Positions 52,713 through 61,147 of a stretch of 64,000 bases of DNA are shown here, in pieces. Under the pieces are notes generated by a model. It was given only the letters and a program-made list of their open reading frames with translations. It did no database searches and was not told where the DNA came from. Both the position numbers and the translations under genes were made by a program. Every line of letters starts with the position of its first letter. Position 1 is the first letter of the stretch. Source of the stretch: Gillisia sp. Hel_I_86 (GTDB lineage: Bacteria; Bacteroidota; Bacteroidia; Flavobacteriales; Flavobacteriaceae); contig NZ_VISE01000001.1 of assembly GCF_007827275.1 (NCBI RefSeq), positions 4,181,107-4,245,106 of the forward strand. Reading direction: 5' to 3'.

Positions 52713-54650
52713 ATGCGCATTTTTCTAATAAGCTTCATTGCCTTTTTAAGCTCTAATATCTATGCGGGCACGGCCAAAGATGACCCGAATATTCAGACCA
52801 TAATCCATTTATTGGATTATCTATCAAAAGATTATCCAGCAGCGGTTAAAAATGGTGTTATAGTTGACGAAGGTGAATACCTTGAAATGAAAGAATTTAG
52901 CGAAACCATTCTCTCATTAAGCCAAAATCTGGAGCTCTCCATAACGCAGGCAGATCAGATACAGAGCGGTTTGATGGATTTGAGAGCAAATGTGCTAAAC
53001 AAGGTTTCCCATCAAAAAATAAAAGCGGTCACTTCAAAGGTCAAGTGGGCTATTATCAACTTTACGGAATTTGAAATTAGCCCACCTAATTGGCCAAATA
53101 TTGATAATGGAAAGAAACTATTCCTGACCAATTGCATTCAATGTCACGGAGCAAGCGGTAATGGACAGGGCAAACTAGCTATGGGCCTAAACCCGGCGCC
53201 TACCAATTTCTTAATCGATACCCTTATGCGTGAGGTTTCCCCCTTTCAGGCTTATAACACCATCAAACTTGGTGTAGAAGGAACTGCAATGCAAAGTTTC
53301 GGTATGTTGAGCGATAAAGAAGTATGGGATCTTTCCTTTTATATCAAATCCCTGAGGTTTAATGCCTCTTCTGCAGATTCGCTTGGGCTAAAGGAAATAT
53401 TTAACAAAATCTCTAATGAAGTTTCCTTAAAAGATGTGGCTACTCTATCCGATAAGGAATTGATTCAAAAGTTGGGCTACGAAGATTCCGTTACTTATAA
53501 AAAATTGAAAGCTCTAAGAATTTTTTCTCTCGAAAAGGCCTCGACCGACAATAGTCTGGTTGTTGCCAGAAATTACCTGAACGCTGTTCTGTTAGATTAT
53601 AAGGCGGGCAATAAAAAATCGGCACGTCAAAATGCCCTGAATGCATATCTCGAAGGTATTGAACCGGTGGAAGTACGATTGAAAGCCAACGACCCAGAAT
53701 TCACCTCACAACTAGAGCAGCAAATGATGGCGGTTAGACAAGCTATAGAGAGCTCTAAAAGCATCTCCACGGTACAAGCTGAAATCGCTGATGCGCTATC
53801 AATGATAGACCGTGCAGACCAATTGATGAGGGATAGGAAGCTCAACTATTGGCTTTCTTTTTTCTTGGCAGCATCAATTATGTTGCGTGAGGGGCTTGAA
53901 GCATTCCTTATCATTGCCCTGATCCTGGCTTTAATAAAAACTTCTGGCACAAAAAAAGCACTCCCGTATGTACACGGAGGGTGGATTATGGCCATTTTAA
54001 TAGGTATTGCAGGATGGTTCCTGTCTAATTGGATAATCGGTATTAGTGGTAAGAACCGTGAGATTATGGAAGGGTTGATTTCATTAATGGCGGTCATAGT
54101 GTTGGCATTTGTCGGGTTTTGGCTGCATAATCATTCCCATTCAAAAAAGTGGAAAGATTTTATAGAAAAAAAGATAGGCAAACAATTAAGAGGGGAAAAA
54201 ATGTTGGGATTGGCCGTATTTTCTTTTATGGTGGTATTTAGGGAAGCCTTCGAATCCATCCTTTTTTTACAAGCGATTAGCTTAGAGACCAAAACTGGTG
54301 ATGGCTCTTCCATAGGTTTGGGTGTAATTGCTGCTTTTGCACTAATAGGGCTACTTGCGTTTCTTTTTGTAAAATACTCCAAAAGAATTCCTGTACGGCA
54401 ACTTTTTAGATACTCATCTTGGGTCATAACCTTACTTGCGATAATCTTGCTTGGAAAAGGAGTTCACGCCATTCAGGAAGCTGGTTGGCTTTCAGTTACT
54501 GGTTTTCCAGTTTACCTGAAAATTGATTGGTTGGGCGTTTACCCCACTACCGAAACTTTAATGGCACAAATAGTATTATTTACTGTTCTGATGTTATTAT
54601 ACTATTTGAGCAATTCAAGAAATAAAATGCTTCAGAATATGAATAGCTAA
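52713..54650 (+). CDS. Cytochrome c - FTR1-family iron permease fusion
   Basis: The product from ATG 52713 is 645 residues. It has a signal peptide (IFLISFIAFLSSNIYA), a c-type haem site CIQCH (141-145) with a GMLSDKEVWDLSFYIKSL end, a helical periplasmic stretch, and an FTR1 permease with the iron motifs REGLE (392-396) and REAFE (510-514). In yeast FTR1 works with a ferroxidase; here the haem domain may oxidise Fe(II) or pass electrons. An ATG at 52692 is an alternative start. The Crp-type regulator follows after 12 bases. Confidence 0.88.
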   Translation: MRIFLISFIAFLSSNIYAGTAKDDPNIQTIIHLLDYLSKDYPAAVKNGVIVDEGEYLEMKEFSETILSLSQNLELSITQADQIQSGLMDLRANVLNKVSHQKIKAVTSKVKWAIINFTEFEISPPNWPNIDNGKKLFLTNCIQCHGASGNGQGKLAMGLNPAPTNFLIDTLMREVSPFQAYNTIKLGVEGTAMQSFGMLSDKEVWDLSFYIKSLRFNASSADSLGLKEIFNKISNEVSLKDVATLSDKELIQKLGYEDSVTYKKLKALRIFSLEKASTDNSLVVARNYLNAVLLDYKAGNKKSARQNALNAYLEGIEPVEVRLKANDPEFTSQLEQQMMAVRQAIESSKSISTVQAEIADALSMIDRADQLMRDRKLNYWLSFFLAASIMLREGLEAFLIIALILALIKTSGTKKALPYVHGGWIMAILIGIAGWFLSNWIIGISGKNREIMEGLISLMAVIVLAFVGFWLHNHSHSKKWKDFIEKKIGKQLRGEKMLGLAVFSFMVVFREAFESILFLQAISLETKTGDGSSIGLGVIAAFALIGLLAFLFVKYSKRIPVRQLFRYSSWVITLLAIILLGKGVHAIQEAGWLSVTGFPVYLKIDWLGVYPTTETLMAQIVLFTVLMLLYYLSNSRNKMLQNMNS

Positions 54651-54662
54651 ATATCAACGCAA

Positions 54663-55298
54663 ATGAACGCCCAACTAAGGAAGATTTATAAAGCACACTT
54701 CGAAATGGAGCTTATGGAAGAAATAGCCGAAAGCGGGTTTCATAAAAGTGTGAAAGAGGGAGATACTCTAATTAATATCGGAAATTATATCAAAACCATT
54801 CCATTGTTGATATCGGGAGCCATTAAAATTATGCGAGTAGATAATAATGGAGATGAACTACTATTGTATTTCCTGGAAAAAGGGCATACGTGTGCTATGA
54901 CAATGACCTGCTCTATGGGGTTTGCCAAGAGTGAGATTAGGGCAGTTGCTGAAGTAAATACTGAGTTGATTATGATACCGGTGCAGAAAATGGAGGAATG
55001 GACCGTGAAATATAAAAGCTGGAGGGATTTCGTTTTCCAAAGCTATCAACGACGTTTGTTGGAAATGTTGGAAAGTATCGATAGTGTTGCCTTCCATAAT
55101 ATGGAAGAAAGGCTGAAAAATTATATTCAAAACAAAATAGCAATACTCAACAACAATCATATTCATACTACGCATCAAGAAATTGCTGAAGATTTGCATA
55201 CGAGCAGAGTTGTAATTTCACGCTTGCTAAAAAAAATGGAACAGGAACATAAAATATCGTTACACCGAAGTTTTATTCAAGTCCAAACTGGGTTTTAA
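54663..55298 (+). CDS. Crp/Fnr-family transcription regulator
   Basis: The 211-residue protein has a cyclic-nucleotide-binding-like domain (1-120, LLISGAIKIMRVDNNGDELL) and a C-terminal winged HTH (HQEIAEDLHTSRVVISRLLKKME). Fnr-type N-terminal Cys clusters are absent, but two Cys lie in CAMTMTC. It is in the same unit as the FTR1 gene and lies upstream of the persulfide genes, which it may regulate. Confidence 0.85.
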   Translation: MNAQLRKIYKAHFEMELMEEIAESGFHKSVKEGDTLINIGNYIKTIPLLISGAIKIMRVDNNGDELLLYFLEKGHTCAMTMTCSMGFAKSEIRAVAEVNTELIMIPVQKMEEWTVKYKSWRDFVFQSYQRRLLEMLESIDSVAFHNMEERLKNYIQNKIAILNNNHIHTTHQEIAEDLHTSRVVISRLLKKMEQEHKISLHRSFIQVQTGF

Positions 55299-55456
55299 AG
55301 ATGGCGATGAATTTCCTACAACCTTTAATGAGCAGATAAATTATCCCTTTTTTCCTAAATACAGTAACTACCGGAAAGAATGAGCGAGCGAAAAAATCAT
55401 TTTAGTTAATAAGTACTTATGTATCATAGGTTACTGAAAAAGCCCCATTCAAATCT

Positions 55457-55464
55457 TACTTTTG
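55457..55464 (+). promoter_or_regulatory. Bacteroidota -7 box before MBL-rhodanese gene
   Basis: TACTTTTG matches TAnnTTTG and lies 17 bases before the ATG at 55482. The -33 element is not clear. Confidence 0.4.
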
Positions 55465-55481
55465 AGTAAAAATTAGATATT

Positions 55482-56816
55482 ATGAAAATTAAACAGTTTG
55501 AATACGAACCACTAGCGCATTTTTCATATGCTATTGTCAGCAATGGAGAAATGGTGGTTGTCGACCCAGAGCGCAACCCGATGAAATATTATGCTTTCGC
55601 GAAAGCGAACAATGCCAAAATAGTTGCTGTTTTTGAAACACACCCGCACGCAGATTTTGTTTCTTCGCACCTACAGATGCACAAAGAAACGGGTGCGACA
55701 ATCTATGTAAGTAACAAGGTAGGAGCAGATTACCCACATCGTCCCTTTGATGAAGGGGATACCTTACAAATAGGGGAAATTGAGATTACCGCCATTAACA
55801 CCCCAGGCCATTCCCCTGATAGCATAACGATAGTAGCGAAAGATGGAAAAAAGGTGGCACTTTTCACAGGGGACACGCTATTTATAGGAGATGTAGGAAG
55901 ACCAGACCTAAGGGAAAAAGCTGGAAATATGAAAGCTAAACGTCGAGAGCTCGCCGAGATGATGTTTCAAACAATACAGGATAAATTTACAGGATTACCA
56001 GACGATGCACTGGTTTACCCAACTCACGGGGCAGGCACATTATGTGGGAAAAATATAAGTAGCGATAAAAGTAGTACTCTGGGTAATGAGCGTATGGGCA
56101 ACTGGGCGTTCAAAGTAGAGACCAAAGAAAAATTCATCGATTCCCTTCTCGATGGTCAACCATTCATCCCCTCCTATTTTGGCTATAATGTTGACACCAA
56201 TAAAACAGGTGCCCCCATCTTGCGTAATGCACTTGCAAAAATTCCGTTCAAGTTAAATGGAGCCATTGATAACGGAGCATTGGTCATAGATATTCGGGAT
56301 GAAGCAACCTTTAAAAGAGGACATATAAAAGGAAGTTTAAACATTCAAGCAGCTTCCGAAAGTGCAAAGTTCGAGACTTGGTTAGGAGCCATCGTTGAAC
56401 CTGACGAAAAATTTAATTTAGTCATCGATCATCCAAAAGATTTAGAGGAAATACTTGAAAGGGTGGCAGTAATAGGTTATGAAGTGAATCTTTTGTCCGT
56501 CGCCACGTCAGACACTATGAATCTTGAAACGATGGAATCATTGGACTTAAATGACTTTGAAAAACACCCTGATAACTATACAATCGTTGATATACGCAAT
56601 AAAGGCGAGGTAGAGGAAGGCAAGTTCTTTAAAAATGCCTTGAGCCATCCCTTAAATGATTTACGGAAAACGGCAAATGAAATTTCAACTGGAAAACCTA
56701 TAGTGGTACATTGTGCGGGCGGTTATAGAAGTGCCGCAGGAAGTAGCATACTCAAAAATAAGATTCCTGGAACTAAGGTATATGACCTAAGCGATGATAT
56801 CGAAAAATTTAAATAG
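55482..56816 (+). CDS. CstB-like MBL-fold persulfide dioxygenase / rhodanese
   Basis: The 444-residue protein has a metallo-beta-lactamase domain (1-240; THPHADFVSSH, NTPGHSPDS, FTGDTLF), a first rhodanese-like domain (265-350; LVIDIRDEATFKRGH with Asp in VIDHP where Cys is expected), and a second active one with the Cys loop VHCAGGYRSA. This is the CstB layout, which oxidises persulfide to thiosulfate or sulfite. The neighbouring MFS transporter gene starts 6 bases later. Confidence 0.87.
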   Translation: MKIKQFEYEPLAHFSYAIVSNGEMVVVDPERNPMKYYAFAKANNAKIVAVFETHPHADFVSSHLQMHKETGATIYVSNKVGADYPHRPFDEGDTLQIGEIEITAINTPGHSPDSITIVAKDGKKVALFTGDTLFIGDVGRPDLREKAGNMKAKRRELAEMMFQTIQDKFTGLPDDALVYPTHGAGTLCGKNISSDKSSTLGNERMGNWAFKVETKEKFIDSLLDGQPFIPSYFGYNVDTNKTGAPILRNALAKIPFKLNGAIDNGALVIDIRDEATFKRGHIKGSLNIQAASESAKFETWLGAIVEPDEKFNLVIDHPKDLEEILERVAVIGYEVNLLSVATSDTMNLETMESLDLNDFEKHPDNYTIVDIRNKGEVEEGKFFKNALSHPLNDLRKTANEISTGKPIVVHCAGGYRSAAGSSILKNKIPGTKVYDLSDDIEKFK

Positions 56817-56822
56817 TTTTCT

Positions 56823-58043
56823 ATGGATACTCGCTTAGGCTTAAGAGAGAACTGGAAGCAGTTTTCGCTGTTGGTTTTGGTAAGCGCCTTTGTTGGCGGT
56901 ATGATAGGGTTGGAACGCAGCATATTCCCTGAATATGCACAAAAAGTTTTTGGGATTGAATCAAAAACAGCCATACTTTCATTCATAACAGCCTTCGGAA
57001 TTACCAAGGCTCTGACCAATTACTTTACTGGGCGTTTGGCAAATGCCATAGGTCGGAAAAATTTATTGGTTATTGGGTGGTTATTTGCCATTCCTGTTCC
57101 TTTTATTTTGATGAACGCAAACGGTTGGAACTGGGTAATAGTTGCCAATCTTCTTTTAGGAATCAACCAAGGTCTGACTTGGAGCAGTACGGTGGTAATG
57201 AAAATTGACCTTGTAGGAGAGAAAAATCGCGGTCTGGCAATGGGACTCAATGAATTTGCAGGTTATTTTGCCATCGGTATAGTGGCATTCCTTTCAGGTT
57301 ACGTGGCAGACCGATATGGTATTACCCCTTATCCGTTTTACATAGGAATAGTTATATCTATAATAGGATTTTTATTGAGTCTATTTTTTATAAATGATAC
57401 GAGCAAATTTGTTGCCTTAGAAAGTAAAGATGATAATTCAACCGAACTAAAGAATATATTTTGGGAAACCACATTAAAAGATAAAACACTTAGCTCAGTG
57501 AGCCAAGCAGGTCTGGTGAACAACCTTAATGACGGAATGATATGGGGGCTATTGCCCATAATTTTGCTTCAAGCCAATTATGATTCCCAAAATATAGGGA
57601 TTATAACAGCTATCTACCCTACGGTTTGGGGATTGGGACAATTATTTACTGGTAGGATGTCAGATATATATTCAAAAAAGGCGATGTTGTTTTGGGGAAT
57701 GCTTTTGCAAGGTTTTGCCATTTTAATTTTACCCTTCATTACAGAGAGCTACATAATGCTAATTGCCTTAACCTTTGCGTTGGGGATTGGTACTGCGCTG
57801 GTCTACCCTACATTCTTGTCTACAATTGCAGCTGCCACGAGCCCAGCCCAACGTGCCGAAAGCATAGGTACTTTTAGGCTATGGCGAGATTTGGGATATG
57901 CTATTGGAGCAATAGTTTCTGGGATCATTGCGGATTTATTCGGTGTGTCGATGGCAATATTGTCTATAGGTGCCATAACCATAGTTTCGGCAATGGTAAT
58001 CAAATTTAGGATGCCAGAACTAAAGACCATTAAAAATAATTAA
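56823..58043 (+). CDS. MFS transporter
   Basis: The 406-residue protein has 12 hydrophobic helices and MFS signatures in loop 2-3 (NYFTGRLANAIGRKN) and loop 8-9 (GQLFTGRMSDIYSKKA). It is probably in an operon with the persulfide gene. It may export sulfite/thiosulfate or a metabolite; the substrate is not known. Confidence 0.85.
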   Translation: MDTRLGLRENWKQFSLLVLVSAFVGGMIGLERSIFPEYAQKVFGIESKTAILSFITAFGITKALTNYFTGRLANAIGRKNLLVIGWLFAIPVPFILMNANGWNWVIVANLLLGINQGLTWSSTVVMKIDLVGEKNRGLAMGLNEFAGYFAIGIVAFLSGYVADRYGITPYPFYIGIVISIIGFLLSLFFINDTSKFVALESKDDNSTELKNIFWETTLKDKTLSSVSQAGLVNNLNDGMIWGLLPIILLQANYDSQNIGIITAIYPTVWGLGQLFTGRMSDIYSKKAMLFWGMLLQGFAILILPFITESYIMLIALTFALGIGTALVYPTFLSTIAAATSPAQRAESIGTFRLWRDLGYAIGAIVSGIIADLFGVSMAILSIGAITIVSAMVIKFRMPELKTIKNN

Positions 58044-58299
58044 AGTCATTTCGTTTTAGGTAATTCTTGCTACCCATTGTGAATTTGAAATAAATGATTT
58101 TGTATCAATATGTTTTAGTTATAGATTAGTTTGTGAAGCGATGTTGCCATAGAGACCGCTGATAGTATTTTTTTTGTTGAAAATTCTATAAACCTTTTAC
58201 TTGGAGATTAAAAATTAAACTACCGTATTGAAACTCATCAAATAATTTCCGTTTTTTTGTTTAAATACGACAATCCAAATTTGATTTTAATTAAAAATA

Positions 58300-58380
58300 A
58301 TGATTATGATGTTTCTATGGGTTTTTGTGGCAATCCTTTTAGTTTATCTTCTCTGGAAATTTATAGATAAGAAAAATTAA
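58300..58380 (+). CDS. Possible 26-residue membrane peptide
   Basis: ATG 58300 opens a 26-codon frame that is almost wholly one hydrophobic helix (MFLWVFVAILLVYLLWKF) with a basic end (IDKKN). The region around has no other gene. Such peptides are easily missed; expression is not proved. Confidence 0.35.
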   Translation: MIMMFLWVFVAILLVYLLWKFIDKKN

Positions 58381-58411
58381 CGCTGTAGTAGAGTCAATCT
58401 AAAATTTACTC

Positions 58412-58428
58412 CCGAGATAACATCTCGG
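58412..58428. terminator. Hairpin CCGAGAT-aac-ATCTCGG
   Basis: A perfect 7-bp stem with a 3-base loop, with flanking A/T bases that extend the pairing (AAATTT...AATTT). It follows the small ORF by 31 bases. It could be a terminator or another intergenic palindrome. Confidence 0.4.
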
Positions 58429-58552
58429 TGAATTTGAGAAGGTAGATAAACTGCTTTTTAGTTTTGTTCTTTTATAAAAGGTATTGGCTCAAGATAATGA
58501 ATTGGGGGTTTTAGATATAAGTATCTTCTTTAATTAGTATATTTGAAAATTA

Positions 58553-58680
58553 ATGAAACTGATTGCTTACATATTATCGTTTTATGTAATTTTTTTAATG
58601 ACTATGCCAGCTGTTCAGGCTTTTTCGCCTATTGATGCTGGCAATTCTTGTTGTAATGGCTGTATACCAAATACTTCTAC
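58553..58680 (+). pseudogene. Truncated Cys-rich exported protein (DUF6660-like)
   Basis: The start has a signal peptide (KLIAYILSFYVIFLMTMPAVQA) and a Cys cluster (NSCCNGC) as in short exported proteins found upstream of metal efflux genes. After about codon 42 the frame enters antisense IS21 sequence and continues as nonsense to 58747. The original C-terminus is lost. Confidence 0.6.
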
Positions 58681-58912
58681 CGGGGATCACCTCCCCGGTT
58701 TCCTTATCAATAATATGAAGTTTCTTGCCTGCAAAATCAATAAATAGTTCTTTCCCAGGGTCATGCTCAAGCTTCATCGAGCCTTTCTCCCTGGCATATT
58801 TACGCCAATAATGTTCCATAAACTGGGTATAGCCATAAGGATCTTTAGCCTGCTGCACATATTCCTGGTAATGGTATAAAAAGGTAGAGCCGGGGTGGTT
58901 TCGAGCCTTATT
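58675..58912 (-). pseudogene. IS21 istA transposase fragment
   Basis: On the minus strand the frame reads FLYHYQEYVQQAKDPYGYTQF, GSMKLEHDPGKELFIDFAGK and IIDKETGEVIP, a central part of IstA including the DFAG motif. Both ends are cut: one by the junction with the exported-protein gene, the other by the left inverted repeat of the ISL3 element at 58913. Confidence 0.8.
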
Positions 58913-58922
58913 GGGTTCTTCG

Positions 58923-60524
58923 TCACTTTTGGTGAACCATACTTTCATGTAATACCATTTTCTTTAGAAGCGGAAAGTTGGCTCTGCCATACATCATTCG
59001 TTTGATATTTTTCAATTTATTGACCTGTCCTTCCACCTGCCCATTACTTATGACTGATATTACCACTTGATTTATGGCACTATAATCGTGTTTGACCCCT
59101 TGGGCAAAACTCCGTAATTCTGATTCAGGTTGCAGTGCGCGGGTTAACCAACTTTCTAATGGTCCTTCCTCTTTATTTTTGAAGAGGCTTTTAAATTGCA
59201 CGGCCATTTCTACGGCGGCTTTAATTTCCGGCGCTTTGTTATACAGGAATTTCAGAAAAGCCTGATCCGTCTTTTTTAATCGGTCTTCTGGCTGTAATAC
59301 CATAAAGGAAATCTTCGAGGTTGACCAGGTTTTTATTGGTGATAATTTTGGCAAAAAAATATTGTCAGAGTCAGGCTTAATAAACTGATTCATATTACTG
59401 CAAAATTGGGTATACTTCCCATTAAACCCTTTATCGCGGATATTTTTGTATAAGGTTGGATAGTCCTGTTTCCCGTAAAATTTCGGAAGGTATTCCCTGA
59501 ACTCATGAAAATTAGTCATAGTTACTTGTGGTACAGGCGCTTGTCGTTTCGGGAATTCATCATGCTGAATGTACTTCCCGATGGTTCGGGGGCCGGCTTG
59601 AAGCATTTTGGCAATTGTTTTTATCCTATATCCTTGCTGATGAAGTTCCTTTGCCTTTTCAAATTTCATTTGTCGCTGTGAGTTTGATGTACATTTAGGT
59701 GTTGGCAGTGAACGAGCCTTTTCTTCTTCCAATAGAGGTTCTCTATTGCCCGGACGGCTAAAAGCTATAAAGGCCGCTTTCAAAGTTGTACTGTGCTTGT
59801 GAAGTACCCTTTTAAAAGCATCCCTAAGGTTTACATGGAGGTGATATCTGTCAGCTACCTCGATGGCCTCTTTGGTACCTTCTTTAGTTCCCTTCGAATA
59901 GGCACTGGCGCGATCCCGTGATACTGTATGAATTTCTGGATGCTTTAGAAGCCACTGCTTCAACGTATCTGCTTCTCTATCCGGTAATAAGTCGACAACC
60001 TTCTTACGTTCAAGATCTACAATGATGGTCCCATAGTTCCTTCCTTTCTTAAATGCCCAATCATCCACTCCTATGACTCCAGAAGTAGTAGTTGTCCCTT
60101 CTATTTCCAACTGTTGAATTAGGCGCAAGATGGTCGAGGAACTCACCGGGTTACCTGCAATACGACTAATCAATGCCCCTTTGTTTCCACCTACTTCCAG
60201 GCCTATGCTACGCAGCACATCAATGGAACGGCATAAGCGCCTTGCATAAGGCAGAATATCCTGGCTAAAGCGTTCTGTAAATATTTTTCGCGGACAGCTT
60301 TTATTACGGCAGAAAAACTTTCTTGCCCTGAGCTGTAATTGCACCAATTTTCCTGATATTGGAAGATCTGCTAAACTTCGAACATAATGACTATGAATAC
60401 GATTGCCATATTTGTTACATAAAGGGCAGCTACTGCGCTTTTGTTTTGGAAGAATAGAGAAAATGATTTTTGTATCAGTATGGAATACAGCAATTTGCTT
60501 AATTTTTAATTTGCAGGAAAGCAT
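58923..60524 (-). CDS. ISL3-family transposase
   Basis: The 533-residue protein has the N-terminal zinc-binding region (CPLCNKYGNRIHSHYVRSL; CRNKSCPRKIF), then the DDE domain with GVDDWAFKKGRNYG and VSRDRASAYSKG. A C-terminal helical part contains HTH-like LHQQGYRIKTIAKML. The length is normal to long for ISL3. The stop lies in the left inverted repeat. Confidence 0.88.
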   Translation of the reverse strand: MLSCKLKIKQIAVFHTDTKIIFSILPKQKRSSCPLCNKYGNRIHSHYVRSLADLPISGKLVQLQLRARKFFCRNKSCPRKIFTERFSQDILPYARRLCRSIDVLRSIGLEVGGNKGALISRIAGNPVSSSTILRLIQQLEIEGTTTTSGVIGVDDWAFKKGRNYGTIIVDLERKKVVDLLPDREADTLKQWLLKHPEIHTVSRDRASAYSKGTKEGTKEAIEVADRYHLHVNLRDAFKRVLHKHSTTLKAAFIAFSRPGNREPLLEEEKARSLPTPKCTSNSQRQMKFEKAKELHQQGYRIKTIAKMLQAGPRTIGKYIQHDEFPKRQAPVPQVTMTNFHEFREYLPKFYGKQDYPTLYKNIRDKGFNGKYTQFCSNMNQFIKPDSDNIFLPKLSPIKTWSTSKISFMVLQPEDRLKKTDQAFLKFLYNKAPEIKAAVEMAVQFKSLFKNKEEGPLESWLTRALQPESELRSFAQGVKHDYSAINQVVISVISNGQVEGQVNKLKNIKRMMYGRANFPLLKKMVLHESMVHQK

Positions 60525-60598
60525 AGTACATAGTTTAAAAACACCCTATTAAATTACACAATTAATGTGTATATTTATATTCTTTTAGAAGAAAAATA

Positions 60599-61066
60599 AT
60601 GGCAAAAAACACGTTAGACCCGAAAGAATTAAACCCTCAAGAGATCAAAAATATTCTCAAAAGCAGACAAGAATATAGAGTAGCTCTAAGGTTGCAAATG
60701 GTTTACCTGATCCACCAGGGAAAATCCAGCAGAGAGGTGGCCGATATCTATCAGGTAAGCTTTAAACAGGTGCTAAACTGGGTACATAGATTTAAACATC
60801 AGGGAATAGAAGGGCTCAAAGACAAAGTGGGGCGTGGTAGAAAAGCTAGCTTAAACAAAAAAGAATTAGATCATATTCGGCAGACTATTTTGAATACCGC
60901 TCCATCTGAATATGGGTACACATCCAAGCGATGGACAGGGCCTTTACTTTTGAAATGGATCAATAAAGAATATAAAACCGAATTTACAGCCACAACTATA
61001 TATAAATTACTTGAAAAGATTGGGCTGGAGTCCCAAAACGGAAAAGGGTATGTCCCACTCGATTAG
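60599..61066 (+). CDS. HTH protein carried inside the ISL3 element
   Basis: The 155-residue protein has a helix-turn-helix of the IS630/Tc-type N-terminal domain (KSSREVADIYQVSFKQVLNWVHRF, then winged-helix-like PSEYGYTSKRWTGPLLLKWI). The DDE part is absent. It lies divergent from the transposase within the same inverted repeats. It may regulate transposition or be an accessory gene. Confidence 0.75.
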   Translation: MAKNTLDPKELNPQEIKNILKSRQEYRVALRLQMVYLIHQGKSSREVADIYQVSFKQVLNWVHRFKHQGIEGLKDKVGRGRKASLNKKELDHIRQTILNTAPSEYGYTSKRWTGPLLLKWINKEYKTEFTATTIYKLLEKIGLESQNGKGYVPLD

Positions 61067-61147
61067 ATCGTGTAAATAATTAATGATTTTTTCACCAAAA
61101 GTGACGAAGAACCCGATTCAAACCGTAATATCCACACTGGAGCGGCT

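Larger units (their letters stand above)
58044..58552. other. Intergenic region with a small ORF and hairpin
   Basis: The stretch contains one candidate 26-residue gene (58300) and a hairpin (58412). The remainder is AT-rich and nothing else was recognised. Confidence 0.5.
58913..61114. mobile_element. ISL3-family element with extra HTH gene
   Basis: Perfect 24-bp inverted repeats start GGGTTCTTCGTCACTTTTGG at 58913 and end with its complement at 61114. The enclosed 2202 bp carry an ISL3 transposase on the minus strand and a divergent HTH gene. The flanks (GCCTTATT on the left, GATTCAAA on the right) differ, so there is no 8-bp target duplication; the element has probably recombined with another copy or moved the DNA beside it. 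Confidence 0.85.

Noticed and set aside
55593..55606. GCTTTCGCGAAAGC palindrome in the CstB-like gene (a similar one near 46128 in the exchanger gene)
   Set aside because: Both lie inside coding frames and encode sensible residues (AFAKA and ASRKR). Similar octamers are widespread in some flavobacteria, so there is no local evidence for a regulatory site.
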